The notes under the pieces were generated by a model. It was not told the origin of the DNA. It did no database searches and saw only the letters and a list, made by a program, of their open reading frames with translations. This document shows, in pieces, positions 1 to 7,399 of a stretch of DNA of 64,000 nucleotides (positions are counted from its first letter, which is position 1; the number at the start of each line of letters is the position of its first letter). A program made the translations under genes and the position numbers. Origin of the DNA: Aliidiomarina soli (lineage in GTDB: Bacteria; Pseudomonadota; Gammaproteobacteria; Enterobacterales; Alteromonadaceae); NCBI RefSeq assembly GCF_003986975.1, contig NZ_PIPO01000003.1, forward strand, positions 1 through 64,000. Reading direction: 5' to 3'.

Positions 1-61
1 GTGTGGAAGCGCAGTAATGTGTTGAGCTAACCTGTACTAATTGCCCGTGAGGCTTAACCAT
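1..61 (+). rRNA. rrl: 23S ribosomal RNA, 3' end (partial)
   Basis: The first 60 or so bases match the conserved 3' terminus of bacterial 23S rRNA, including the GAGCTAACC and GTGAGGCTTAACC blocks. The gene is cut by the window start, so only the last ~2% is present. The exact 3' end is estimated by comparison with the E. coli terminus from memory. It is followed by a ~130-base spacer and 5S rRNA, which gives the usual operon order. Confidence 0.93.
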
Positions 62-191
62 ACAACACCAAAGACGTATGACTCTGCACGAGTGCGTGTT
101 GAGGGTATTACTGACAGAGATTTTTTTGACGCAGCGTCTATCTATACGATGACGTTGAAGTTACAACAGCTTGTTGAAGTTGAACCAAATT

Positions 192-310
192 TGTCTGGCG
201 GCCATAGCGACGTGGAACCACCTGAATCCATTCCGAACTCAGTAGTGAAACATGTCAGCGCCGATGGTAGTGTGGGGCCTCCCCATGTGAGAGTAGGACA
301 CCGCCAGGCA
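192..310 (+). rRNA. rrf: 5S ribosomal RNA
   Basis: The sequence carries the 5S hallmarks: a TGTCTGGCGG 5' arm that pairs with CCGCCAGGCA at the 3' end, the CCGAACTCAG loop, GTGAAAC, and the GCGCCGATGGTAGTGTGGGG block. Its length of about 118 bases is normal. It is the last gene of the rRNA operon. No tRNA lies in the 23S-5S spacer or after the 5S before the terminator. Ends are uncertain by two or three bases. Confidence 0.96.
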
Positions 311-311
311 T

Positions 312-358
312 CCAAACGAAAGAAACCCCAGCCAACCGGCTGGGGTTTTTTCGTTTGG
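312..358 (+). terminator. rRNA operon terminator
   Basis: A strong CCCCAGCC / GGCTGGGG stem with an AACC loop (about 327-345) is followed by six T. The pairing continues outward: CCAAACGAAA on the left matches TTTCGTTTGG on the right with one bulged base. The full palindrome is therefore about 21 bp, with the T tract buried in the stem. This is a typical Rho-independent end for an rRNA operon and could also act on the opposite strand. Confidence 0.9.
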
Positions 359-372
359 CATGTTTAAAAGCA

Positions 373-457
373 GGCGCGGGGCTTGAATCTTGAATGGGAA
401 TGGGATGGTTCATCTCTCCACCCACTGTGGACCCATTCAAGATTCAAGCCCCGCGCC
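373..457. repeat. 26-bp perfect inverted repeat (cruciform-capable)
   Basis: The left arm at 373-398 (starts GGCGCGGGGC, ends TTGAATGGG) is the exact reverse complement of the right arm at 432-457. The 33-base loop contains a further short TGGG/CCCA pairing (401-408 with 418-424), so the whole element folds into one long hairpin. Within each arm TTGAAT occurs twice in tandem. There is no T tract on either side, and a separate yceI terminator lies downstream, so a simple terminator role is not favoured. The function is unknown. It sits 15 bases after the rRNA terminator palindrome. Confidence 0.9.
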
Positions 458-526
458 AGGGTTGCCCATCCCCACACCGAGCACCATCTACCATCGACAG
501 CCAATCCACCACCAGCCCACACCAAC

Positions 527-555
527 AAAAAAAAAGGGCAGCCAAAGCCACCCTT
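527..555 (-). terminator. yceI terminator
   Basis: Read on the minus strand, AAGGGTGGC, a TTTG loop and GCTGCCCTT form a nine-pair stem (two wobbles) followed by at least seven T. It begins 31 bases past the yceI stop codon and is the expected Rho-independent terminator of that gene. Confidence 0.85.
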
Positions 556-585
556 CCAATCAACCTTCAAGAACAGCTTCAGCGA

Positions 586-1158
586 CTACTGCTGAATACC
601 TTCAATCGAAAGGTAGATCTCAACTTCTTCAGCGTCCGGACCAAGTTCATAGTCAATTCCATAGTCCGCCAGCGCAAAGGTATAGCTGCCTTCAAAGCCA
701 CGACGGGTATTTCCCCATGGATCTTCACCAGCACCAACCTGGTCAACTTCAAATTTAATTTCTTTCGTCACGCCGCGTAAGGTGAATTCGCCGTGCAGAA
801 CACCACCGCCGTTTCCGTCGGGTTCAAAACCTGTGCTCACAAACGTCGACTGGGGAAATTTTTCTACGTCAAGAAAGTCGCCGCTGCGGAGGTGTGTATC
901 GCGTTCGCCGTGGTTAGAATCAATACTTGCGGTGTCAATGGTCACTTCTACCGAAGCGGCTTCAGGGTTACTTTCATCGTAGCTAAATGAGCCTTCAAAG
1001 TCATTGAAACGACCTAGCAACCAGCTGTAGCCCAGGTGGTTTATTTTGAACTGGATGAATGCGTGAGCACCTTCGGTGTCGATGACGTAGTCATTCGCAG
1101 ATGCCGCTGGAGCAGCTAATAGAGTTGTAAGCGCTGCTGCAAGTAAAGTTTTCTTCAT
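586..1158 (-). CDS. yceI: YceI family periplasmic lipid-binding protein
   Basis: The 190-residue product has a clear Sec signal peptide (MKKTLL..., cleavage near AASA/ND) and a mature region of normal YceI length. YceI proteins form a lipocalin-like beta barrel that binds polyisoprenoid or fatty-acyl chains in the periplasm; the physiological role is mostly unclear. Family features seen include HAFIQFKINHLGYSW, the D-x-x-S-I-D-S block, HLRSGDFLDV, FPQSTF and the GVTKEI segment. The start is supported by a GGAG ribosome site eight bases upstream. It is a single gene, divergent from murB, with its own terminator. Function beyond family membership is inference. Confidence 0.92.
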   Translation of the reverse strand: MKKTLLAAALTTLLAAPAASANDYVIDTEGAHAFIQFKINHLGYSWLLGRFNDFEGSFSYDESNPEAASVEVTIDTASIDSNHGERDTHLRSGDFLDVEKFPQSTFVSTGFEPDGNGGGVLHGEFTLRGVTKEIKFEVDQVGAGEDPWGNTRRGFEGSYTFALADYGIDYELGPDAEEVEIYLSIEGIQQ

Positions 1159-1396
1159 AGTTATTCTCCGTTTGCATAGATTTAATTAAGTTGTTGGCTT
1201 CTGGTTTATCAAGCCAATACATCAACGATATTAGACCTATAAAGTAAAAAGAAAACCGTTAATTTTCGCTTGTATCATTCGATTTAATAGATTGCGGGTT
1301 TGCGCACTCTTTTCAGATCGAAGCTGCCCACTAGTTAACAAATTGCGATAGAATAAGCGATTGTACGTTACCGAACTTAATTTAGTTAAGGGCACC

Positions 1397-2389
1397 ATGT
1401 TTTCGCTGCAGGATAAACATAGCTTTGCATTGCCAGTTTACGGCTCTGACGTCCATTTGATTTCAGAGCCTGAGCACTTATCGGATGTTCAGTGGACCGA
1501 GGATAGCGTTATCCTCGGCGAAGGAAGCAACACTATCTTCACCGCGGACTTCGCTGGCCAGCTTATTTTAAACCGCTTAATGGGACATCAGATAGAGAAG
1601 GAGCCCACTGGTTATGAAGTCATACTGGCTGCCGGAGAGAACTGGCATTACTGGGTAGAAACCTTAGTGCGGCAGGGCATTGCCGGGCTGGAAAATTTAG
1701 CCCTTATTCCCGGTAGCGTCGGTGCGACACCTGTGCAGAATATTGGGGCCTATGGGGTTGAGGTGGCGAAGTTTATTCGTAGCGTACGCGGGGTCGATTT
1801 GAGTTCGCAGCAACCTTTTGAACTACTCGCTGACGAGTGCAAGTTTGGCTATCGGGATAGCATATTTAAGCAGCCTGGCTATCAAAGTTACTTTATCACT
1901 GATGTAACCTTCTTTTTCCCTCACGACTGGAAACCCTGCCTCGATTATCCGGATCTCAGTGGGTTACCCTCCGACTCCAGTGCAGAGCAAATATTTGAGC
2001 AGGTCGTTGAGGTTCGCCAGCGTAAATTACCTGACCCGAAAGTTTTACCAAATGCAGGGAGCTTCTTTAAGAACCCGATTGTTGGGCGCACTACTTTGCG
2101 GCGTTTATTACAGCGTCATCCGGACCTTCGTTATTTTGAACTGGATGAAAACCTGGTTAAGCTCGCCGCCGCCTGGTTAATTGATCAAACTGGCCTTAAG
2201 AGCCTCCGTGTCGGTGGCGCCGGTGTCCATCAGCGGCAGGCTTTGGTGCTGGTGAATGCCCGCGAAGCCAGCGGACAGGATGTCATTGATCTGGCGTTGC
2301 AGGTTCGCAAGCAGGTCTATCAGCGCTTCGGTGTCACCTTAGAACCGGAAGTTCGTTTATTGAATAGTCAGGGCTCAATAGTATTATGA
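1397..2389 (+). CDS. murB: UDP-N-acetylmuramate dehydrogenase MurB
   Basis: MurB reduces UDP-N-acetylenolpyruvoylglucosamine with NADPH and bound FAD, the second committed step of peptidoglycan precursor synthesis in the cytosol. The 330-residue protein is type I and of E. coli length. It has GEGSN at 41-45, AGENWH, GLENLALIPG, QNIGAYGVE, GYRDSIFK, NAGSFFKNP (containing the catalytic serine) and a C-terminal LEPEVR with the conserved glutamate. I chose the ATG at 1397 because the upstream in-frame TTG at 1361 would add 12 residues absent from the family and AAGGG precedes the ATG. The stop overlaps the birA start (ATGA), so the two are translationally coupled. Confidence 0.96.
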   Translation: MFSLQDKHSFALPVYGSDVHLISEPEHLSDVQWTEDSVILGEGSNTIFTADFAGQLILNRLMGHQIEKEPTGYEVILAAGENWHYWVETLVRQGIAGLENLALIPGSVGATPVQNIGAYGVEVAKFIRSVRGVDLSSQQPFELLADECKFGYRDSIFKQPGYQSYFITDVTFFFPHDWKPCLDYPDLSGLPSDSSAEQIFEQVVEVRQRKLPDPKVLPNAGSFFKNPIVGRTTLRRLLQRHPDLRYFELDENLVKLAAAWLIDQTGLKSLRVGGAGVHQRQALVLVNAREASGQDVIDLALQVRKQVYQRFGVTLEPEVRLLNSQGSIVL

Positions 2390-3375
2390 CCAACGCCGCA
2401 ATCAGACTTGATGACCAGTTGATCGAACTGTTAGCCGATGGCCACTTTCATTCCGGACAAAAACTAGCCGAACAGCTAGGAGTTAGCAGAACGGCTATCA
2501 ACAAGCATATGAGCTCTCTTGAGGCACTCCAGCTCGATGTGTTCAGAGTTCATGGGAAAGGTTACAAACTGTCAGAGCCACTGCAGTTACTCGACCAGAC
2601 CGCGTTACAGGCGCTTGCTGCGGATCAACAGGCTCCGCTATTGGTTAAACGTGTTACCACATCAACCAACGACGATTTGAAACATTGGCTTGCCGATAGT
2701 AAAGAACCACTATCAGCAGGCAGCGCGGTGATCGCGGAAATGCAGACTGCCGGCCGCGGTCGCAGGGGCAAAACCTGGATATCGCCTTTTGGCGCAAATA
2801 TCTATTTGTCGGTCTACTGTCCGTTGGATGATGGACTTGGAAGTGCGCTCGGGCTTAGCGTAGCGGCTGGGATTGGCCTTGCTCAGAGTCTGCAGGAAGC
2901 CGGGATTGAAGGCGTTTCGGTAAAGTGGCCAAATGATGTTTATATAAAAGGCGCCAAAGTAGCCGGAATTCTTGTGGAGTTGGAAGGCCAGGCGACCAGT
3001 GGTGGTCACGCGCTGGTAGGCATAGGCTTAAACCTGCGCATGCCGGAGCGATTGCGCCGTAACATTGACCAGGACTATACGGATATTCAGTCTCACCTTG
3101 CTGAGCCGCTAGTCAGACAGGAGTGGGCTGCCTTGCTGCTTAACAGCACCCGCGATGTACTAAACAATTTTAGTCAGCACGGACTATCCGGCATGGTCGA
3201 AACCTGGCGCACCCTCGACCATTTTTATGGTAAACCGGTACGTTTATTGCTTGGCCAACATGAACAAACAGGTGTGGCACAGGGAATTGACGAACATGGA
3301 GCATTGCTGGTGAAACAGGATAGTGGCTTAAAACGTTATTTTGGTGGTGAAGTTAGTGTCAGGGCTGGTCAATGA
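2386..3375 (+). CDS. birA: Bifunctional biotin ligase / biotin operon repressor BirA
   Basis: BirA makes biotinyl-AMP and transfers biotin to the biotin carboxyl carrier protein. In this two-domain form it also represses biotin synthesis genes. The 329-residue protein has an N-terminal winged helix-turn-helix (about 10-60, including QLGVSRTAINKHM), the biotin-adenylate loop GRGRRG at 123-128, KWPNDV, the KVAGILVE lysine region, and a C-terminal SH3-like domain. Its start overlaps the murB stop by four bases and its stop overlaps coaX in the same way. The HTH implies a DNA target elsewhere; I see no biotin genes in this window. Confidence 0.96.
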   Translation: MTNAAIRLDDQLIELLADGHFHSGQKLAEQLGVSRTAINKHMSSLEALQLDVFRVHGKGYKLSEPLQLLDQTALQALAADQQAPLLVKRVTTSTNDDLKHWLADSKEPLSAGSAVIAEMQTAGRGRRGKTWISPFGANIYLSVYCPLDDGLGSALGLSVAAGIGLAQSLQEAGIEGVSVKWPNDVYIKGAKVAGILVELEGQATSGGHALVGIGLNLRMPERLRRNIDQDYTDIQSHLAEPLVRQEWAALLLNSTRDVLNNFSQHGLSGMVETWRTLDHFYGKPVRLLLGQHEQTGVAQGIDEHGALLVKQDSGLKRYFGGEVSVRAGQ

Positions 3376-4091
3376 AATTACTCGAAGTAGGGAACACGCG
3401 CTGGAAACTGGCCGACTTTATTGACGATGACGTGCGCTTTATCGGCCATGGGATCGGGCTGCAGGATCTTTTGATGGTGCTGGAGCAATCAGCGACGCAA
3501 CAATTGATGTTCGCCTCCGTTGCCAGTGATGAGACCAATCATCAACTGCAACAACGGTTAACTCAGGCGGGGATTGATTTTATTCAGGTGGTTACCCAGG
3601 CGGAGTTTGCCGGAGTGCAGAATGCCTATGCTGATTATCAACGCTTAGGTGTGGACCGCTGGCTGACCTTATTGGCAGCGCGCTCACTCACCAGCAGTCA
3701 TTGCGTAATTGTCGATGCAGGTACTGCCATTACCCTGGATATCCTCGATAAAGACGGTCAGCACCAGGGTGGCTGGATAGCGCCGGGTTTGCATACCATG
3801 CAAGATGCTCTGGTGGCCCGCTCAAATCGCATTAAGGCGCGTTATGACGCTCCCCGTGCTGAGCTTGGGCAGTGCACCGAGGATGGTTTGTTTCTTGGCT
3901 GTCAGGCCGCCTTAAGAGGTTTTGTCGAGCAAGCTCATCAGTATGTTCAAGCAAACTACCGGGAACCCGTCAGCTGGTTTTTTTCAGGTGGTGGGACCGA
4001 GCACCTTACCCTTGATTATATCCATAACGCCCAGTTACGACCGCATCTGGTACTGGAAGGGCTGGCAGTGGTTGCGAGACAGTCAAAATAG
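3372..4091 (+). CDS. coaX: Type III pantothenate kinase CoaX
   Basis: CoaX phosphorylates pantothenate with ATP, the first step of coenzyme A synthesis, and needs a monovalent cation. The 239 residues belong to the ASKHA fold: an N-terminal phosphate motif (LLEVGNTRWK), the central G-V-D-R-W helix, the VIVDAGTAIT motif, and a late FSGGGTEH segment. The usual Asp of the first motif (D-x-G-N-T/S) reads Glu at residue 5 here. This is the only family feature that looks unusual. It ends a three-gene overlapping operon with murB and birA. The following motX has its own promoter-like sequence. Confidence 0.93.
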   Translation: MKLLEVGNTRWKLADFIDDDVRFIGHGIGLQDLLMVLEQSATQQLMFASVASDETNHQLQQRLTQAGIDFIQVVTQAEFAGVQNAYADYQRLGVDRWLTLLAARSLTSSHCVIVDAGTAITLDILDKDGQHQGGWIAPGLHTMQDALVARSNRIKARYDAPRAELGQCTEDGLFLGCQAALRGFVEQAHQYVQANYREPVSWFFSGGGTEHLTLDYIHNAQLRPHLVLEGLAVVARQSK

Positions 4092-4112
4092 CGTTGCAGC
4101 CTGACCCTATAC

Positions 4113-4139
4113 TGAAGTTTTACCAGTAGCCGCCGATAG
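4113..4139 (+). promoter_or_regulatory. Sigma-28 (FliA)-type promoter of motX
   Basis: TGAAGTTT at 4113-4120 and GCCGATAG at 4132-4139 are separated by exactly 11 bases. Each differs by one base from the FliA consensus TAAAGTTT-N11-GCCGATAA. The position about 50 bases before the motX start, in a flagellar gene, makes a late-flagellar promoter very likely. Transcription has not been shown. Confidence 0.82.
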
Positions 4140-4190
4140 CATTGAAAGAGCAGCTCCATTGGTAAGCTTTATTTATTTAGCGAGGCAGTT

Positions 4191-4841
4191 ATGTATAAAT
4201 CATTCATCACACTGATGACCTGTAGTTTCGCCCTGTACAGCACTGTGTTGTTGGCCCAGGACGTGCGGTTGCCAGTGCGCGGAGTAGAGGCCGTTCAGCT
4301 TTACTCGGATGATGAACTGGTTCGTATGATCCGTGACAATACCCACTTTCAGCGGGTTCGCGACGAAGACGATTGTCAGTTGTATCAGGATATTCGTGCC
4401 CAGGCTGAAGTTGAACGCCGACCCAGTTATCAGTTGTTGTATGGCGACATGCTGGCATACGAAGTCTGCTATGAGCGTGATGTGGAACTGGGCGTGACTT
4501 ACATGGAAGCGGCCGCCGCCCAGGGAATGCCGGAAGCAATTGAGCAGATGGGTCGCTATTATCACCGCGGTCAGTTTGTACAGAAGGATGTTGACCGCGC
4601 CATCCTTTATCTGCGTGAGGCATCTGCCATGGGCAGTCTGCGCGCGCAAAAACGATTTGCAGACATCTTACTGGCAGGCCATGGAAGCCCGCTGGATTAT
4701 GAAGCGGCGTACCATTATCTGCACAACTCTGTAGTTGCAGACCGCAGTGAACATGCCGCAATACAGCGACGTCTCGAAGCACTTGCTGAGCTGCTCCCCC
4801 CACGTATTGTGGAGCGTGCTCGTAGCCCACTGGACTCCTAG
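4191..4841 (+). CDS. motX: Sodium-type flagellar motor protein MotX
   Basis: MotX is a periplasmic component of the T ring of sodium-driven polar flagellar motors; with MotY it anchors the PomA/PomB stator. The 216-residue protein has a signal peptide (cleavage near LLA/QD), a conserved QLYSDDELVRMI segment, DDCQLYQDI, and Sel1-type repeats around 95-170 (YMEAAAAQGMPEAIEQMGRYY, DRAILYLREASAMGS). These features match Vibrio MotX as I know it, including the SPLDYEAAY block. A GAGG ribosome site and a FliA-type promoter precede it. No other motor genes are in the window. A generic Sel1 protein is the alternative, but the promoter and the N-terminal match argue for MotX. Confidence 0.9.
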   Translation: MYKSFITLMTCSFALYSTVLLAQDVRLPVRGVEAVQLYSDDELVRMIRDNTHFQRVRDEDDCQLYQDIRAQAEVERRPSYQLLYGDMLAYEVCYERDVELGVTYMEAAAAQGMPEAIEQMGRYYHRGQFVQKDVDRAILYLREASAMGSLRAQKRFADILLAGHGSPLDYEAAYHYLHNSVVADRSEHAAIQRRLEALAELLPPRIVERARSPLDS

Positions 4842-4871
4842 TGCGAGCATAGCCGGCAGTGAATAGCAGGT

Positions 4872-4902
4872 AAAAAAACGGCTCATTGAGAGCCGTTTTT
4901 TG
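4872..4902. terminator. Bidirectional terminator between motX and nspC
   Basis: AAAAAACGGCTC, a five-base loop and GAGCCGTTTTTT form a symmetrical stem with A and T tracts on the two sides. It can therefore end motX on the plus strand and the convergent nspC on the minus strand. Confidence 0.88.
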
Positions 4903-4932
4903 TTTTATCAGTTTTACTATTAACCCCGTGCT

Positions 4933-6069
4933 TTATGAAAGCCGATTTTTAAAGTCCTGATAGTTAAACTCTCGCACCAGTTCAAAGCTACCATCTTCAC
5001 GCAGGATGCCAATGCCGGGGTGCTCGACCCCGTTAAAAAACGTGGTCTTTACCATCGTGTAGTGGATCATGTCTTCGAATATCACCCGGTCACCTGGCTT
5101 AAGTTCGTTGGCGAAACTCCACTCACCGATTACATCACCAGCGAGGCATGAATTGCCACCAAGCCGATAGTTGTGAGCCAGTTCGCCTGGGTCACCAGCG
5201 TCAGTAATAACAGGCCGATAGGGCATTTCCAGCACGTCAGGCATATGCGCAGTCGCGGAAATATCAAGAATCGCAATCTCCCCAGCGTTCTCTACGATAT
5301 CGACGACCTCAGATACCAAGGGGCCAGTCTGCCATGCAACGGCCGAACCTGGCTCCAGAATGACATCGACATCGTAGGTTTCACGCAGGCGCTTGAGCTG
5401 AGTGACCAAATGGTCAATGTCATAGCCTTCACGAGTCATCAGGTGACCACCACCTAAGTTAATCCACTTCAGGTTATGCAAGTACTGACCAAATTTCGCT
5501 TCGACTGCGGCCAGGGTGCGCTCCAGTGCATAGGAGTCACACTCACATAGATTGTGCACATGGAAACCCTCAATGCCACTTAAATCCTGATCTTGCAACT
5601 GGCTACTCAGGATACCCAGGCGTGATCCCGGCGCTGACGGGTCGTACAGTTCGGTGTCGGCCTCGGGTTGTTCGGGGTTAATCCGGATCCCAATAGAGAC
5701 ACCTGCAGCCGTCGCCTGGTCGCGGTAGCGCTGCAACTGCGACAAACTGTTAAACGAGATATGGTTGCAGTGCCGTAGCAACACGTCAATATCGTTGTCT
5801 TTGTAAGCTGGTGAGTAGGCGTGCACTTCGCTGCCAAAGGTATCGGCTGCCAGTTCAGCTTCCCATGCCGAGCTGGCGGTACAGCCTTTGAGATACTGAC
5901 TCACTAAAGGAAATGTGCTCCACATGGCAAACCCTTTCAGGGCCAGAATAATGTCGGCACCACTGCGCTGCTGAACCTGTTTCATCAGCTCAAGGTTTTT
6001 TCTAAGCTTTGCTTCATCCAGCACATAGCAGGGTGAAGGAATCGCCGGGTTCATATAGGGGTTTGCCAT
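4933..6069 (-). CDS. nspC: Carboxynorspermidine/carboxyspermidine decarboxylase
   Basis: NspC is a PLP-dependent, alanine-racemase-fold decarboxylase that converts carboxy(nor)spermidine to (nor)spermidine. The ALKGFAMW motif near residue 45 carries the PLP lysine; further family features are SSAWEAELA, GIRINP, GSRLGI, FHVHNLCE, LGGGH and LEPGSAV. I chose the ATG at 6069, giving 378 residues, because GAGGAA lies nine bases before it but directly abuts the in-frame ATG at 6078. It is the second gene after its partner dehydrogenase, 35 bases downstream. Without other polyamine genes in view, spermidine or norspermidine as product cannot be decided. Confidence 0.93.
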   Translation of the reverse strand: MANPYMNPAIPSPCYVLDEAKLRKNLELMKQVQQRSGADIILALKGFAMWSTFPLVSQYLKGCTASSAWEAELAADTFGSEVHAYSPAYKDNDIDVLLRHCNHISFNSLSQLQRYRDQATAAGVSIGIRINPEQPEADTELYDPSAPGSRLGILSSQLQDQDLSGIEGFHVHNLCECDSYALERTLAAVEAKFGQYLHNLKWINLGGGHLMTREGYDIDHLVTQLKRLRETYDVDVILEPGSAVAWQTGPLVSEVVDIVENAGEIAILDISATAHMPDVLEMPYRPVITDAGDPGELAHNYRLGGNSCLAGDVIGEWSFANELKPGDRVIFEDMIHYTMVKTTFFNGVEHPGIGILREDGSFELVREFNYQDFKNRLS

Positions 6070-6104
6070 GCTTACCATTTCCTCAGTGTTCAGTCGTAAC
6101 AGGC

Positions 6105-7307
6105 TTACTTTTTAAACGGGCTTTGTTCTACTTCGACAACCTGCCACGGTAAGCCATATTGGTTCAGGCGATCCATAAACTCGTCCGGATCAAACTGCTC
6201 CATGTTCCATACCCCAGGCTTCATCCACTTACCTTGCAGCATCATTGAAGCGCCGATCATAGCAGGCACGCCGGTGGTGTAGGAAACCGCTTGTGCGCCG
6301 ACTTCGTCGTTACATTTTGCGTGATCACAGTTATTGTAGATAAAGACCGTTTTCTCTTTGCCGTCTTTAATCCCGGTTACGTAGGTACCAATACAGGTCA
6401 TTCCTTCGTACCCTTCGGCGAGCGAGCCAGGGTTTGGCAGCACTGCTTTGAGGAATTCCAGCGGCGCAATTTGTTGCCCATTGTAATCTATCGGTTTAAT
6501 CGACGTCATGCCGACACCTTCAAGCACTCGCAGGTGGTTGAGGTAGGCATCGCCAAAGGTCATCCAGAAACGTGCACGCTTGATAGTCGGGAAATGTTTA
6601 ACCAACGACTCAAGCTCTTCGTGAAACAGCAGGTAAGAGGCACGAACCCCCACGCCCGGGTAGTCGAGATCTTCACGCACGCTGATAGGATCGGTTTCGT
6701 GCCACTCGCCGTTTTCCCAGAATTTACCGCGTTGAGTAATCTCACGAATATTAATCTCTGGGTTAAAGTTGGTGGCAAATGCCTGGCCATGGTCGCCGCC
6801 ATTGCAGTCGACGATATCCAGGTAATGGACTTCATCGAAGTAGTGCTTAGCTGCGTAAGCGGTGAAGACATTGGTTACGCCTGGATCAAAACCGCTACCG
6901 AGCAAGGCCATCAGACCTGCTTCTTTGAATTTGTCGTGATAAGCCCACTGCCAGGAGTATTCGAATTTGGCTTCGTCTTTTGGCTCGTAATTGGCTGTAT
7001 CCAGGTAGTGCACGCCAGTCTCAAGGCAGGCGTCCATGATCGGAAGGTCCTGATATGGCAGGGCCACGTTGATCACCAGGTCAGGTTTCACTTTATTAAT
7101 AAGTTCTACCAGCTCAGCCACGTTGTCGGCGTCTACGGTGTAGACACCCACCACGCGGTCTTTGCCCGATTCCTGCTGCAGCTTTTCACATTTTGAAATG
7201 GTGCGTGATGCCAGGTGAATCTCGCTAAAGTATTCTGGCAACATGGCACATTTTTTAACTACAACGCCGCTAACTCCGCCGGCGCCAATAATAAGAACTC
7301 TGGACAT
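6105..7307 (-). CDS. Carboxynorspermidine/carboxyspermidine dehydrogenase (saccharopine dehydrogenase family)
   Basis: This NADPH-dependent enzyme condenses aspartate semialdehyde with a diamine (putrescine or 1,3-diaminopropane) to give carboxyspermidine or carboxynorspermidine. The 400-residue protein starts with a Rossmann motif (LIIGAGGVSG) and has the saccharopine-dehydrogenase features LASRT, NVALPYQDLPIMDAC, YLDTANYEP, and GSGFDPGVTNVF. Its role is fixed by the adjacent nspC, the same pairing found in Vibrio. It is first of the two-gene minus-strand operon, and a terminator separates it from the upstream peptidase gene. Often annotated as lys1-like; lysine metabolism is less likely in this context. 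Confidence 0.9.
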   Translation of the reverse strand: MSRVLIIGAGGVSGVVVKKCAMLPEYFSEIHLASRTISKCEKLQQESGKDRVVGVYTVDADNVAELVELINKVKPDLVINVALPYQDLPIMDACLETGVHYLDTANYEPKDEAKFEYSWQWAYHDKFKEAGLMALLGSGFDPGVTNVFTAYAAKHYFDEVHYLDIVDCNGGDHGQAFATNFNPEINIREITQRGKFWENGEWHETDPISVREDLDYPGVGVRASYLLFHEELESLVKHFPTIKRARFWMTFGDAYLNHLRVLEGVGMTSIKPIDYNGQQIAPLEFLKAVLPNPGSLAEGYEGMTCIGTYVTGIKDGKEKTVFIYNNCDHAKCNDEVGAQAVSYTTGVPAMIGASMMLQGKWMKPGVWNMEQFDPDEFMDRLNQYGLPWQVVEVEQSPFKK

Positions 7308-7345
7308 GATGAAACCCTTTTCTGGTTAAACGCGTGTCGCTGAAT

Positions 7346-7378
7346 GAAAAAGTGGGCGCGATTTTGCCTGCGCCCACC
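7346..7378 (-). terminator. Terminator after prolyl oligopeptidase gene
   Basis: On the minus strand GTGGGCGC, a ten-base loop and GCGCCCAC are followed by TTTTTC. It lies just past the stop of the peptidase gene, so the polyamine pair downstream is a separate unit. Confidence 0.85.
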
Positions 7379-7399
7379 TGCTTTTGCAATGCCTGTTTA

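Noticed and set aside
41-367. Open frame of 108 codons across the 5S rRNA
   Set aside because: It covers the 23S end, the spacer, the 5S gene and the terminator, which are clear RNA features.
383-780. Several open frames over the inverted repeat and the yceI end
   Set aside because: Proline- and histidine-rich nonsense frames produced by the palindrome; no ribosome site or family pattern, and they run into yceI on the other strand.
1361-1396. Upstream TTG start for murB
   Set aside because: Adds 12 residues not seen in MurB; the ATG at 1397 fits the family and has its own AAGGG site.
6291-7196. 301-codon frame on the plus strand
   Set aside because: Antisense shadow of the carboxynorspermidine dehydrogenase, which has full family motifs.
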